A stretch of DNA of 64,000 nt from assembly GCF_015776785.2 (NCBI RefSeq), contig NZ_LFMD02000003.1:397798-461797 (forward strand), given 5' to 3'. Within the stretch, counting starts at the first letter, position 1; each line of letters starts with the position of its first letter. This DNA comes from Kitasatospora sp. SUK 42 (GTDB lineage Bacteria; Actinomycetota; Actinomycetes; Streptomycetales; Streptomycetaceae). This document shows, piece after piece, positions 1-9,900 of the stretch. Below the pieces are notes generated by a model, which had not been told where the DNA came from, ran no database searches, and worked only from the letters and a program-made list of their open reading frames with translations. Both the position numbers and the translations under genes were made by a program.

Positions 1-169
1 CGACATGCCGCACATACCGCGAATGCACCCAGTCCGACGCCTGCCCGCACGCCGGACACACCGCCGGAGCGTCATCCCTGGTCCGGGCCGTGATCCGCAG
101 CAGGTCCCCGCTGGCCTCCACTCGCTCGACCTGCACCGCGGCCAGCTGCGGCAGCAGGTCCCCCACCAC
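1..169 (-). CDS. ISL3-family transposase, N-terminal part (cut by window edge)
   Basis: Reading the minus strand from a GTG near 169 gives an open frame to the window edge. It has the N-terminal layout of ISL3-family transposases: a short hydrophobic start (GDLLPQLAAVQVERVE), the phrase LLRITARTRDD, then a zinc-finger start CPACGQ followed by WVHSRYVRHV. ISL3 transposases catalyse cut-and-paste movement of their element, and this zinc-finger region binds the terminal repeats. Only about 56 residues are visible, so the catalytic domain cannot be judged. The start could be any of several GTG codons between 164 and 181. The gene reads away from the damaged permease gene to its right, as expected for an element whose end lies near 260. 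Confidence 0.72.
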   Translation of the reverse strand, partial: MVGDLLPQLAAVQVERVEASGDLLRITARTRDDAPAVCPACGQASDWVHSRYVRHV

Positions 170-231
170 GACAACACACACAGCCAGCTTGCCACCGCCA
201 ACAAGCCGACACCACAGGCGAGTTGAAGCGA

Positions 232-2220
232 TCAACGATTACGAAAATCTTGTAAGAGCCAACTTCCTGACACGCTCCGGGTGGTCGCCGGGCCGGCCAG
301 GGCGAGCCGGCCGGGCAGGACGCCGGCGGTGACGGCGAGCAGGAGGCAGAGGGCGGCGGCGGTGGCGAGCGGCAGCCAGGGCAGGGTGAGGGCGATGTCG
401 GCCCGGCCGGCCAGGATGCGGTGGTTGAGCAGCGCGGTGGTGCCGTACTGGGTGAGCGCGGTGACGGCGAGGGCGAGGACGGCGGCGGTGGTGACGACCA
501 GGGCGGCCTCCAGCGCGACCATCTGCAGCACCTGGCGGCGCAGGGTCCCGGCGAGGCGCAGGACGCCGAAGTCGCGGCGGCGGTCGGCGGCGCTCATCAC
601 CATGGTGTTGACGATGGCGATCAGCGCGTAGAGCAAGGCGGGGCCGAGGATGGTGGTGGTGGCGATCCAGGCGTAGTGGGCGCCCGGGTCGGGCCCGGGG
701 TGGTGGGCGTCGGCGAGGGTGCCGCCGAGCCGGTCGGCGGGTTCGGCGTCGAGGTGGACGGCGCCGGGGCGGGCGCCGGCCAGGTGGGCGGTGGTGGCGT
801 CGCCGCTGAGCAGGACTTCGTCCAGGCCGAGTTGGGTGCGGTAGACGAGGGCGAGGCGCAGGCCTGTGACGGTGCCGTCGGCGAGGCGCAGGTTGATCCG
901 GTCGCCGAGTTTCCAGCCGTGGCCGCGGGCCTGGTGGGTGGAGGCGGCGAGGGTGGCGCCGTGCAGGTCGGCGGGGTCGCCGTCGACGACGGGCAGGGTC
1001 CAGGCGGTGGCGAGGTCGCCGTCAACGACGGTGGCGGCGGAGGGCACGCCGGCGGGCGAGTCCTCGCCGTGGTCGGCGAAGGCGGCGGTGTCGGCGCCGA
1101 GACCGGTGACCACGGTGGGCGTGGTGGCGGTGGCGTGCAGCCCGGGCGTGGCGGCGGTGAGCCGGTGGGCGGCGTCGGCGGGCAGCGGGGTGGCGCCGGG
1201 GCTCAGGACGTAGCGGGCGGCGGCGGTGGCGCGGGCCTGGGCGGCCATGGCGTCGGCGAAGGCGGCGGTGGAGCCGACGACGGTGCCGGTGAGCGCGATG
1301 GTGAGGAAGGCGGGGGTGGCGGTGGAGACGGTGCGGCGGACGGCGGTGAGCGCGTTCTGCCGGGCGAGCAGCGGGGCGGCGGCGGTGGCGCGGGCGAGCG
1401 GGGCGCCGAGCAGCCGGACCAGCGGGGGGACGAGGACGGGCGCGAACAGGGCGAGGGCGGTGATGGTGAGCAGGTCGGCGCCGAGCACCCACTGGGAGGC
1501 GAGTTGCGGGTCGTCGGGCTGGTCGCCGGGGGCGGCGGGCATGGTGGGCGCGGCGAGGTAGTAGCCGACGGTCCCGGCCAGGGCGAGCAGTCCGAGGAGG
1601 GCGAAGGCCCAGCGGGGCCGGGTCATGACCTTGCGGTCGACGGCGGCGTCGCCGAGCGCTTCGACGGCGCGGACCCGGCCGGCGCGCAGGGCGGCGGTGA
1701 CGGCGCCGAGCAGGGCGACGAGCAGGCCGACGGCGGCGGCGAGCAGCATGGGGCCGGCGGTGGGGCGGGCGGTGAAGCCCTCGGGGGCGGCGCCGCGGGC
1801 GACCAGCCAGGCGGCGAGGGCGGGCGCCCCGGGCAGTGCGAGCAGGCAGCCGCTGAGGGCGGCGGCGAGGGCGACGGCGAGGGCCTCGCCGGTGATCAGC
1901 CAGACGATCTGACGGGGTGTGGCGCCGACGGCGCGCAGCATCGCGATCTCCTGGCGGCGCTGGGCGACGGCGAAGGCGAAGGTGCCGGCGACGACGAAGA
2001 CGGCGACGAAGGCGGCCATCGCGGAGGTGAACTGGAGCACCTTGTGCAGGGAGGGCGCGCCGAGCGGGGAGTCGTCGCCGGCGGTGTCGTTCAGCAGGCT
2101 GCCGGTGGTGGCGACGAGGGTGACGCCGAGGGTGAGGGCGACGTAGGAGCCGGCGAAGGCGGCCTTGCGGCGGCGCAGGCTCGCGGTGGCGACGGGCAGC
2201 AGGGTGGTGAGTGAGGTCAT
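232..2220 (-). CDS. ABC transporter permease, FtsX/MacB type, 3' end altered by IS insertion
   Basis: Permease of an ABC exporter of the MacB/LolCE (FtsX) class, about 662 residues. It has an N-terminal TM segment (residues about 20-42), a first FtsX block of three TM segments with the phrase QRRQEIAMLRAVGATPRQ, further helices near 210-300, a large extracytoplasmic domain (about 320-520), and a second FtsX block with DRRRDFGVLRLAGTLRRQ. The ATG overlaps the stop of the upstream ATPase gene (ATGA), so the two are co-translated. The last residues (SWLLQDFRNR) are encoded by the insertion-sequence end, and the TGA stop lies inside the IS. The native C-terminus is therefore lost, though probably only a few residues beyond the final helix. 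Such transporters expel peptides or antibiotics; no substrate can be named. Confidence 0.88.
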   Translation of the reverse strand: MTSLTTLLPVATASLRRRKAAFAGSYVALTLGVTLVATTGSLLNDTAGDDSPLGAPSLHKVLQFTSAMAAFVAVFVVAGTFAFAVAQRRQEIAMLRAVGATPRQIVWLITGEALAVALAAALSGCLLALPGAPALAAWLVARGAAPEGFTARPTAGPMLLAAAVGLLVALLGAVTAALRAGRVRAVEALGDAAVDRKVMTRPRWAFALLGLLALAGTVGYYLAAPTMPAAPGDQPDDPQLASQWVLGADLLTITALALFAPVLVPPLVRLLGAPLARATAAAPLLARQNALTAVRRTVSTATPAFLTIALTGTVVGSTAAFADAMAAQARATAAARYVLSPGATPLPADAAHRLTAATPGLHATATTPTVVTGLGADTAAFADHGEDSPAGVPSAATVVDGDLATAWTLPVVDGDPADLHGATLAASTHQARGHGWKLGDRINLRLADGTVTGLRLALVYRTQLGLDEVLLSGDATTAHLAGARPGAVHLDAEPADRLGGTLADAHHPGPDPGAHYAWIATTTILGPALLYALIAIVNTMVMSAADRRRDFGVLRLAGTLRRQVLQMVALEAALVVTTAAVLALAVTALTQYGTTALLNHRILAGRADIALTLPWLPLATAAALCLLLAVTAGVLPGRLALAGPATTRSVSGSWLLQDFRNR
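239..260. repeat. Probable terminal inverted repeat of the ISL3-type element
   Basis: On the minus strand the sequence starting at base 260 reads GGCTCTTACAAGATTTTCG, beginning with the GG(C/G)TCTT-type tip usual for ISL3 elements. It is AT-richer than its surroundings and lies just before the transposase start. To its right the reading frame is ordinary permease. I infer that base 260 is the element's outer end. The partner end and the target-site duplication lie outside the window. Confidence 0.55.
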
Positions 2221-2966
2221 GCCGCCGTCTCCAGGGCGGTCATCCGCTCGGCGACGTGCTGGGCGGTGGGGTGGGACAGGTCGTCGACGATGCGGCCGTC
2301 GGCGAGGATGACGACGCGGTCGGCGTGGGCGGCGGCGACGGGGTCGTGGGTGACCATGACGGTGCTCTGGCCCTCGCGGTCGACGAGGTCGCGCAGCAGG
2401 GTGAGCACGTCGCGGCTGCTGGTGCTGTCGAGGGCGCCGGTGGGTTCGTCGGCGAAGAGCACGCGGGGGCGGGTGATCAGAGCGCGGGCGATGGCGACGC
2501 GCTGCTGCTGGCCGCCGGAGAGCTGGGAGGGCAGGTGGCCGGTGCGGTCGCCGAGGCCGACCTGGGCGAGTGCGCGGTGGACTTCGGCGCGGTCGGGCCG
2601 GCGTCCGGCCAGGCGCAGTGGCAGGCCGACGTTCTGTTCGGCGGTGAGCGAGCCGACCAGGTTGAACGCCTGGAAGACGAAGCCGAGTTGCCGGCGCCGC
2701 AGGACGGTCAGCCGGGTCTCGTCGAGTCCGGCGAGGTCGGTGCCGTCGAGGACGACCCGGCCGCGGTCGGGGCGGTCGAGGCCGGCGCCGCACTGCAGCA
2801 GGGTGCTCTTGCCGGAGCCGGAGGGGCCCATGACGGCGGTGAAGGTGCCGCGGGCGAACTCGACGTTCACCCCCCTGAGCGCGCGGACGGCCTCCGGGCC
2901 GGTGCCGTAGGTGCGGTGTACGTCTTCGAGGCGCAGTACGGCCCCGTGATCCCCCGTGATCTTCAC
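2217..2966 (-). CDS. ABC transporter ATP-binding protein (MacB/LolD type)
   Basis: ATPase partner of the FtsX-type permease that follows with an ATGA overlap. The Walker A motif GPSGSGKST lies near residue 50, the Q-loop in VFQAFNLVGSLTAEQN, the signature LSGGQQQR near 145, Walker B in VLFADEPT and the switch histidine in MVTHD. Length (about 249 residues) is normal for the LolD/MacB class. I prefer the GTG at 2966 because AGGTG lies eight bases upstream; another GTG at 2984 would add six residues and lacks a ribosome-binding site. The preferred start sits inside a short perfect hairpin (2951-2971). Confidence 0.9.
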   Translation of the reverse strand: MKITGDHGAVLRLEDVHRTYGTGPEAVRALRGVNVEFARGTFTAVMGPSGSGKSTLLQCGAGLDRPDRGRVVLDGTDLAGLDETRLTVLRRRQLGFVFQAFNLVGSLTAEQNVGLPLRLAGRRPDRAEVHRALAQVGLGDRTGHLPSQLSGGQQQRVAIARALITRPRVLFADEPTGALDSTSSRDVLTLLRDLVDREGQSTVMVTHDPVAAAHADRVVILADGRIVDDLSHPTAQHVAERMTALETAA

Positions 2967-2971
2967 GGGGG
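2951..2971. promoter_or_regulatory. Hairpin over the start codon of the ABC ATPase gene
   Basis: A 9-bp perfect inverted repeat, CCCCCGTGA then TCT then TCACGGGGG, covers the preferred GTG start of the ATPase gene. It is preceded by a near-copy (CCCCGTGATC at 2942-2951). It could sequester the start codon, but coding constraint alone might also produce it. Confidence 0.3.
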
Positions 2972-3030
2972 CTACACCTACCACGCGGAAAGCGGGCCGT
3001 ACCAGCCGGTTCGGGCGAATCGTTACCGCG

Positions 3031-3495
3031 TCAGACAGCGCGCCCGGCGGGCTCCCGGAGCATGAAGACGTCGATCGGGTCCTCGTGGACGACGGTGAAG
3101 CCGTGCCGTTCGTACAGCCGTTGGGCGGCGCTGCCCCGCAGGACGATCAGGCGCACCGGGTCCCCGGCGGCGTCGGCCTCGGCGAGGAGGTGGCGCAGGA
3201 CGGCGGTGCCGATGCCGCGGCCCTGGAGGCGTGGGGCCAGGTAGAACATCTCCAGATGGCGTCCGCCGCGTTCGTCGGGGCGGACGCTGACGGAGCCCGC
3301 GAAGGCCCCGTCGACCAGCAGCACGGAGGTGTGCGCCGTGGAGAAGTGCTTCCGGACGCGCTGACGGGAGCGCTCCGGGTCCCAGCGGCCGAGGCGCTCC
3401 AAGTCGGCGCGCATGACCTGGTCCTTGAGGTCTGCGACGGGTTCGAGGTCCTCGGGCCCTGCGGGTTCCAGGGTCCAGGCGGGGAGGCTGGTCAC
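3031..3495 (-). CDS. GNAT-family N-acetyltransferase
   Basis: A 154-residue single-domain GNAT protein. The acetyl-CoA binding motif A is seen as MFYLAPRLQGRGIGTAVLRH (about residues 85-104). It is followed by the C-terminal motif QRLYERHGFTVV, in which the Tyr is the usual general acid position. The start is a GTG; no strong ribosome-binding site is seen. The substrate cannot be predicted. It is in the same direction as the ABC genes but about 50 bp upstream of them, so it may or may not be co-transcribed. Confidence 0.83.
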   Translation of the reverse strand: MTSLPAWTLEPAGPEDLEPVADLKDQVMRADLERLGRWDPERSRQRVRKHFSTAHTSVLLVDGAFAGSVSVRPDERGGRHLEMFYLAPRLQGRGIGTAVLRHLLAEADAAGDPVRLIVLRGSAAQRLYERHGFTVVHEDPIDVFMLREPAGRAV

Positions 3496-3557
3496 GGCGG
3501 GCAGTCTTCCAGCCGCGCCACCCGCCCGGCCAGCGCCTTTTCTCAGGAGACTTCTCC

Positions 3558-3614
3558 CAGGAGACGGGCCGGAAGCCAGGAGACGGGCCGGGAGTCAGGA
3601 GACGGGCCGGGAGT
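3558..3614. repeat. Three 19-bp tandem repeats across a stop codon
   Basis: Units at 3558-3576, 3577-3595 and 3596-3614 share CAGGAGACGGGCCGG followed by four variable bases. The second and third are identical (ending GAGT); the first ends AAGC. The stop of the HEPN gene (minus strand) falls at 3595-3597, on the boundary between units 2 and 3. The last codons and stop are thus duplicated downstream. A weaker partial copy lies at 3544-3557. Confidence 0.85.
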
Positions 3615-4869
3615 CCGCCCAGACGCCCTCGAACTCCTCGCGGTAGACCTCCAGCAGTCCGGGCTCGGTGCCGCCGGGCTGCTGGCCGGCTCCGCCGCGC
3701 AGGATCAGCGCGGGCGACTCCATGCCGCGGGAGCGGCGCAGGTAGGGCTGGACGACGCCGAGGTCGCGGCTCTGGCGGCGGCCGCCCGTCTGGCCGGCCG
3801 TGCGGGGGCCCTCGACCAGGTAGGCGGTGAAGCGCGGGGTCTCGTCGAAGACGCGGATCTCGAAGCCGGCCTGGTCGTGCAGCCGGGCCCGCACCCGGCG
3901 CACGTGCATGATGTTCATCTCGATCGAGCGGGACAACTCGCCGCGCCCGATGCCGAGTTCGCGCTCCCGGCGGCGTACCGCGCTGCTCGCCGGGTTGAGG
4001 AAGAGCAGCCGGACCCGGCAGCCTTCACCGGCCAGCCGGACGAGGCGCTTGCCGGTGTAGTTCTGGCAGAGCATGCCGAGGCCGATGCCGAGCGCGTCCA
4101 GGCGGCGGGCGCCGTCGAGCAGGTCCTCGACCGGCAGGTCGCGCTGGAGCCGGACGCGGTCGGCGTGCACCGCGACCACGTCCGCGTACCGGCCGGCGAC
4201 CAGGGACTCGACGACGTCGGCGGGGACCCCGCCCGCGCCGCCGTCGAGGACGGCGAGCAGCCGGGCGGCGGCGCGCTCGGTCTGGGCCAGCACGGTCTGG
4301 GTGAGGATCCGGTTGCGGGAGACCACGTGCCGGGCCACCTCCAGCTCGTCCAGGGCGAGTTCGATCTCGCGCCGGTCGGCCAGGTACGGCTCGAAGCAGG
4401 GCCAGTGCTGGACCATCAGTTCGCGCAGCTGGGGCAGGGTGAGGAAGACCAGCGGGTCGTCGTCGGCGGGGTCGAGCAGGAAGCCCTTGCGGCGGCTGAC
4501 CTCGCGGACGGCGCCGGCCCGGTGGGCCCATTCCTCACCGGCCGGCCCGGCGGCGGCGGTGACCCAGTCCTCGCCGTGGGCGGGGGCGTAGATGGGGTGC
4601 AGCACCTCGTCGACCAGGGAGCGCAGCCGCTGTTCGACGAGGTTGAGCCAGACGTAGGCGCGGCCGGACAGCCTCACCCGCTGGTAGGCGTCCTCCCATT
4701 CGCCGGCCGACCAGGCGAGGGCGGGGACTTCGACCGGGCCGCCCTGGGCCGGCACCAGGGCCCGGCCGGTCAGGGTGGGGCGCATGACCACCGTGGGCGC
4801 CTCGCTGCGGGTGCCGCCCCGGTGGGGGCCGTCGGGCCCGGAGCCTCGGCCGCCGGCGGGGAACACCAT
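3595..4869 (-). CDS. SAV2148-family HEPN domain-containing protein
   Basis: About 424 residues. It resembles the conserved actinomycete family called SAV2148 family HEPN proteins: recognisable stretches are SGRAYVWLNLVEQRLR (near 50), the block VSRRKGFLLDPADDDPL, LPQLRELMVQHWPCFEPY (near 130), LGMLCQNYTGKRLVRLA (near 265), VRLLFLNPASSAVRRRE, and FDETPRFTAYLVEG. The family is widespread in Streptomyces with no established function that I know. A canonical HEPN RNase motif (R-x4-6-H) is not obvious. I chose the ATG at 4869 because GAGG lies six to seven bases upstream; the ATG at 4881 lacks this. It diverges from the trehalose operon. The C-terminal codons and stop lie in a tandem repeat. Confidence 0.75.
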   Translation of the reverse strand: MVFPAGGRGSGPDGPHRGGTRSEAPTVVMRPTLTGRALVPAQGGPVEVPALAWSAGEWEDAYQRVRLSGRAYVWLNLVEQRLRSLVDEVLHPIYAPAHGEDWVTAAAGPAGEEWAHRAGAVREVSRRKGFLLDPADDDPLVFLTLPQLRELMVQHWPCFEPYLADRREIELALDELEVARHVVSRNRILTQTVLAQTERAAARLLAVLDGGAGGVPADVVESLVAGRYADVVAVHADRVRLQRDLPVEDLLDGARRLDALGIGLGMLCQNYTGKRLVRLAGEGCRVRLLFLNPASSAVRRRERELGIGRGELSRSIEMNIMHVRRVRARLHDQAGFEIRVFDETPRFTAYLVEGPRTAGQTGGRRQSRDLGVVQPYLRRSRGMESPALILRGGAGQQPGGTEPGLLEVYREEFEGVWADSRPVS

Positions 4870-5266
4870 GCGCCACCTCATCTGGTTGCTGCGGCCGACC
4901 CCCGCGGACGCGGGGACCGTTGACGGACTGTCGAGAGTTCGACGGGGCGGCCGGGCGGCCGGACGATCAAGGGTACTGCCCGCCGCGAGCCGCTCGCAGC
5001 CGGATGTCGCGAGCCTCCCGGGCCACGTGCACCCCATTGGCCCCACTTTTCATAGGAATGGGCGCTGGACACCCGTTCGGGCGAACCCCGGCGGTATGTC
5101 CCGGCTGTCGGGGATGGCCTCGGGGAGTATTGCGGGCTGTGCCGTGCGTCACGGCGCGCGGGCGTCGCACATGCCCGGCCGCCCGGCCGGGAAGACCGCG
5201 TCCGGGTCCAGGCAGCTTTTCGGACCAGATGTCAGTTTCCGCCTCCGCCAAGGGAGTTGAGAACCC
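4870..5266. other. Divergent intergenic region between HEPN gene and treX
   Basis: This 397-bp gap must hold the promoters of both the HEPN gene (leftward) and the tre operon (rightward). It contains an AT-richer patch around 5037-5060, but I see no -35/-10 pair convincing enough to place. A ribosome-binding site (GGGAGTTGAG) is clear just before treX. I see no gene here. Confidence 0.6.
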
Positions 5267-7380
<2,114 letters not shown>

Positions 7381-7390
<10 letters not shown>

Positions 7391-7402
7391 GGCCCGCCTG
7401 AG
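7381..7402. repeat. 11-bp tandem duplication at the treX stop
   Basis: GCCCGCCTGAG occurs twice in direct succession (7381-7391 and 7392-7402). The first copy carries the last two codons and stop of treX; the second copy is out of frame. Confidence 0.85.
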
Positions 7403-7474
7403 TGGCCCTAACGGTCACCTGTTCGGATCAGCAGCGGGTCTTGGCGGCGGGCCCGGCCGGGTACCTATGGACAC

Positions 7475-9898
7475 ATGACCTCCGCCGCCGAGCCCGCGCA
7501 GCCCCGCCCGGCCGCCACCGTCCCCTCCTCGTCGTACCGCCTCCAGCTCCAGCCCGGCTTCACCCTGCGCGACGCCACCGCCGCCGTCCCCTACCTGGCC
7601 GCCCTCGGCGTCTCCCACCTGCACCTGTCCCCGCTGCTGGAAGCCGCCCCCGGCTCCACCCACGGCTACGACACCGTCGACCACACCCGGATCAGCGAGC
7701 AGCTCGGCGGCGAGGCCGCCCTGCGCGCGCTCGCCGCCGAGGCGCACCGGCACGGGCTGCGGCTGATCGCCGACGTGGTGCCCAACCACATGGCCGTGCC
7801 CGTCCCCGAACGGCTCAACCGGCCGCTGTGGCACGTGCTGCGCGACGGCCCCGACTCGCCGTACGCGCGCTGGTTCGACATCGACTGGACCGCCCAGCCG
7901 GGCCCCGCCGACGCCCCCGGGCGCGGCCGGGTGCTGCTGCCGCTGCTGGGCGACCGCCTCGGCGCCGTCCTGGACCGGCTGGAGGTGGACGGCGAGGTGC
8001 TGCGCTACGAGCGGCACGAGCTGCCGCTGCGCCCCGGCACCTCCGGCCTCCCGCTCGACGAGCTGCTCGCCCGCCAGTGGTACCGGCTCGCCTGGTGGCG
8101 GCTGGCCCGCACCGAGCTCAACTACCGGCGCTTCTTCACCGTCAACGAGCTGATCGCCGTACGGGTCGAGGAGCCCGAGGTGTTCGCCGCCACCCACGCC
8201 GTGCTGCTGCGCCTGCACGCCGACGGCGTGCTGGACGGCTTCCGGATCGACCACCCGGACGGGCTCGCCGACCCGCGCGGCTACCTGCGCAACCTGGCCG
8301 GGGCCACCGGCGGGGCGTACACCGTGGTCGAGAAGATCCTCACCGGCGAGGAGCTGCTGCCCGGGGACTGGCCGGTCGCCGGCACCACCGGCTACGACGC
8401 GCTGCGCCGGATCGACGGCGTGCTCACCGACCACGCCGGCGCCTGCCGGCTCGCCGGGGCGTACGAGTCCTTCCTGCACGGCGGGCCCGTCCGCGACCTG
8501 TGCCGGGACCCGCACCCGGCGATCGCGGCCGCCCGGCGCGGCCGCGCCGACCTGACCGGGCCCCGCGGCGAGCTGGCCGCCGAGGTCGAACGGCTGGTGC
8601 GGATCGCGCTGCGGATCGGCGCCGGCACCCCCGCGCACGCCGACCACGCGCCCTGGCAGCTGCGCGCCGCACTGCGCCGGCTGCTCGCCGACTACCCCGC
8701 GTACCGGCCGTACGTCCGGCCGGGCGAGCCCGTGCCGGCCGCCTCGGAGCAGCAGCTGCGGGCCGCCCTGGACGGCTCCGACGACCCGACCGAGCAGCTG
8801 GTCGCCGCCCTGGCCCTCGGCGGGCTGGGGCGCGGCCCGGACCGGGACGAGTTCTGCGTGCGCTTCGCCCAGACCGCCGCCGCGGTGGCCGCCAAGGGCG
8901 TCGAGGACACCGCCTTCTACCGCTGGAACGCGCTGCCCGGACTCAACGAGGTCGGCGGCGACCCCGCTCGGCCCGGGCTCCAGCCGGCCGAGTTCCACGA
9001 CTGGTGCCGGTACCTGGAGCGCGACTGGCCGCACGGCATGACGGTGCTCTCCACCCACGACACCAAGCGCAGCGCCGACGCCCGGGCCCGGCTGGCCGTC
9101 CTCGCCGAGCAGCCCGACGCCTGGGCCGCCGAGGCCGCCGCCTGGTCCACCGCCGCGGGCCCCGGCCCCGACCGGGACGCCGACTGGCTGCTCTGGCACA
9201 CCCTGCTCGCCGCCTGGCCGATCGGCCCGGACCGGCTGGTCGCCGCCCTGCTCAAGGCCGCCCGGGAGGCCAAGCTGCGCACCTCCTGGACGGCGCCCGA
9301 CCCTCGCTACGAGCGGGCCCTGGAGGAGCGGGCCCGCTCCGTCTACGGCAACCCCGGGCTGCTCCCCCGGATCGAGGGCATGGTGCACGCGCTGGCGCCG
9401 TACGCCCGCGCCAACACCCTGGCCGCCGCGCTGCTGCACCTGACCGTCCCGGGCGTGCCGGACCTCTACCAAGGCAGCGAGGAGCCGCTGTACACCCTCG
9501 TCGATCCGGACAACCGGGGCGTGGTGGACCTCGGCGCGCTCGCCGTCCGGCTCACCGACGCGGCCGCCCCGCGCCCCGGCGACCTCGCCCGGGAGAAGCT
9601 GCACCTCACCGCCACCGCCCTGCACCTGCGCCGCTCCCGCCCGCTCGGCCCGTACCGGCCGCTGGCCGCCCCCGACCACCTGCTGGCCTTCGCCCGCGGC
9701 GAGGACGTGGTCACCGCCGTCACCCGGCTGCCGTACGGGCTGGAGCGGTCGGGCGGCTGGCGCGACGCCGTGCTGGAGCTGCCGGCGGGCGGCCCCTGGA
9801 CGGACGCGCTGACCCTGCGCGACTTCCCCGCCGGTCCGGTGCCGGTGGCACGGCTGCTGGCGGACCTGCCGGTGGCGCTGCTGACGAGGAGGGGTTGA
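7475..9898 (+). CDS. treY: Maltooligosyltrehalose synthase
   Basis: Isomerises the reducing-end alpha-1,4 bond of a maltooligosaccharide to the alpha,alpha-1,1 bond, making maltooligosyltrehalose. 807 residues, within the family range. It is a GH13 enzyme opening with the typical SSYRLQLQPGFTLRDATAAV, then DVVPNHMA (Asp100), GFRIDHPDGLADP with nucleophile Asp259, VVEKIL with acid Glu286, and STHDTKRSADARARL with Asp529. The very short loop pattern and the THDTKRSED-like signature are diagnostic for TreY rather than an amylase. It lies between treX and treZ; its stop is two bases before the treZ start, so translation is probably coupled. Confidence 0.95.
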   Translation: MTSAAEPAQPRPAATVPSSSYRLQLQPGFTLRDATAAVPYLAALGVSHLHLSPLLEAAPGSTHGYDTVDHTRISEQLGGEAALRALAAEAHRHGLRLIADVVPNHMAVPVPERLNRPLWHVLRDGPDSPYARWFDIDWTAQPGPADAPGRGRVLLPLLGDRLGAVLDRLEVDGEVLRYERHELPLRPGTSGLPLDELLARQWYRLAWWRLARTELNYRRFFTVNELIAVRVEEPEVFAATHAVLLRLHADGVLDGFRIDHPDGLADPRGYLRNLAGATGGAYTVVEKILTGEELLPGDWPVAGTTGYDALRRIDGVLTDHAGACRLAGAYESFLHGGPVRDLCRDPHPAIAAARRGRADLTGPRGELAAEVERLVRIALRIGAGTPAHADHAPWQLRAALRRLLADYPAYRPYVRPGEPVPAASEQQLRAALDGSDDPTEQLVAALALGGLGRGPDRDEFCVRFAQTAAAVAAKGVEDTAFYRWNALPGLNEVGGDPARPGLQPAEFHDWCRYLERDWPHGMTVLSTHDTKRSADARARLAVLAEQPDAWAAEAAAWSTAAGPGPDRDADWLLWHTLLAAWPIGPDRLVAALLKAAREAKLRTSWTAPDPRYERALEERARSVYGNPGLLPRIEGMVHALAPYARANTLAAALLHLTVPGVPDLYQGSEEPLYTLVDPDNRGVVDLGALAVRLTDAAAPRPGDLAREKLHLTATALHLRRSRPLGPYRPLAAPDHLLAFARGEDVVTAVTRLPYGLERSGGWRDAVLELPAGGPWTDALTLRDFPAGPVPVARLLADLPVALLTRRG

Positions 9899-9900
9899 GC

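Noticed and set aside
421..2214. 597-codon plus-strand open frame
   Set aside because: Antisense shadow of the ABC permease; Gly/Val/Glu repeats from GC bias, no domain, no ribosome-binding site.
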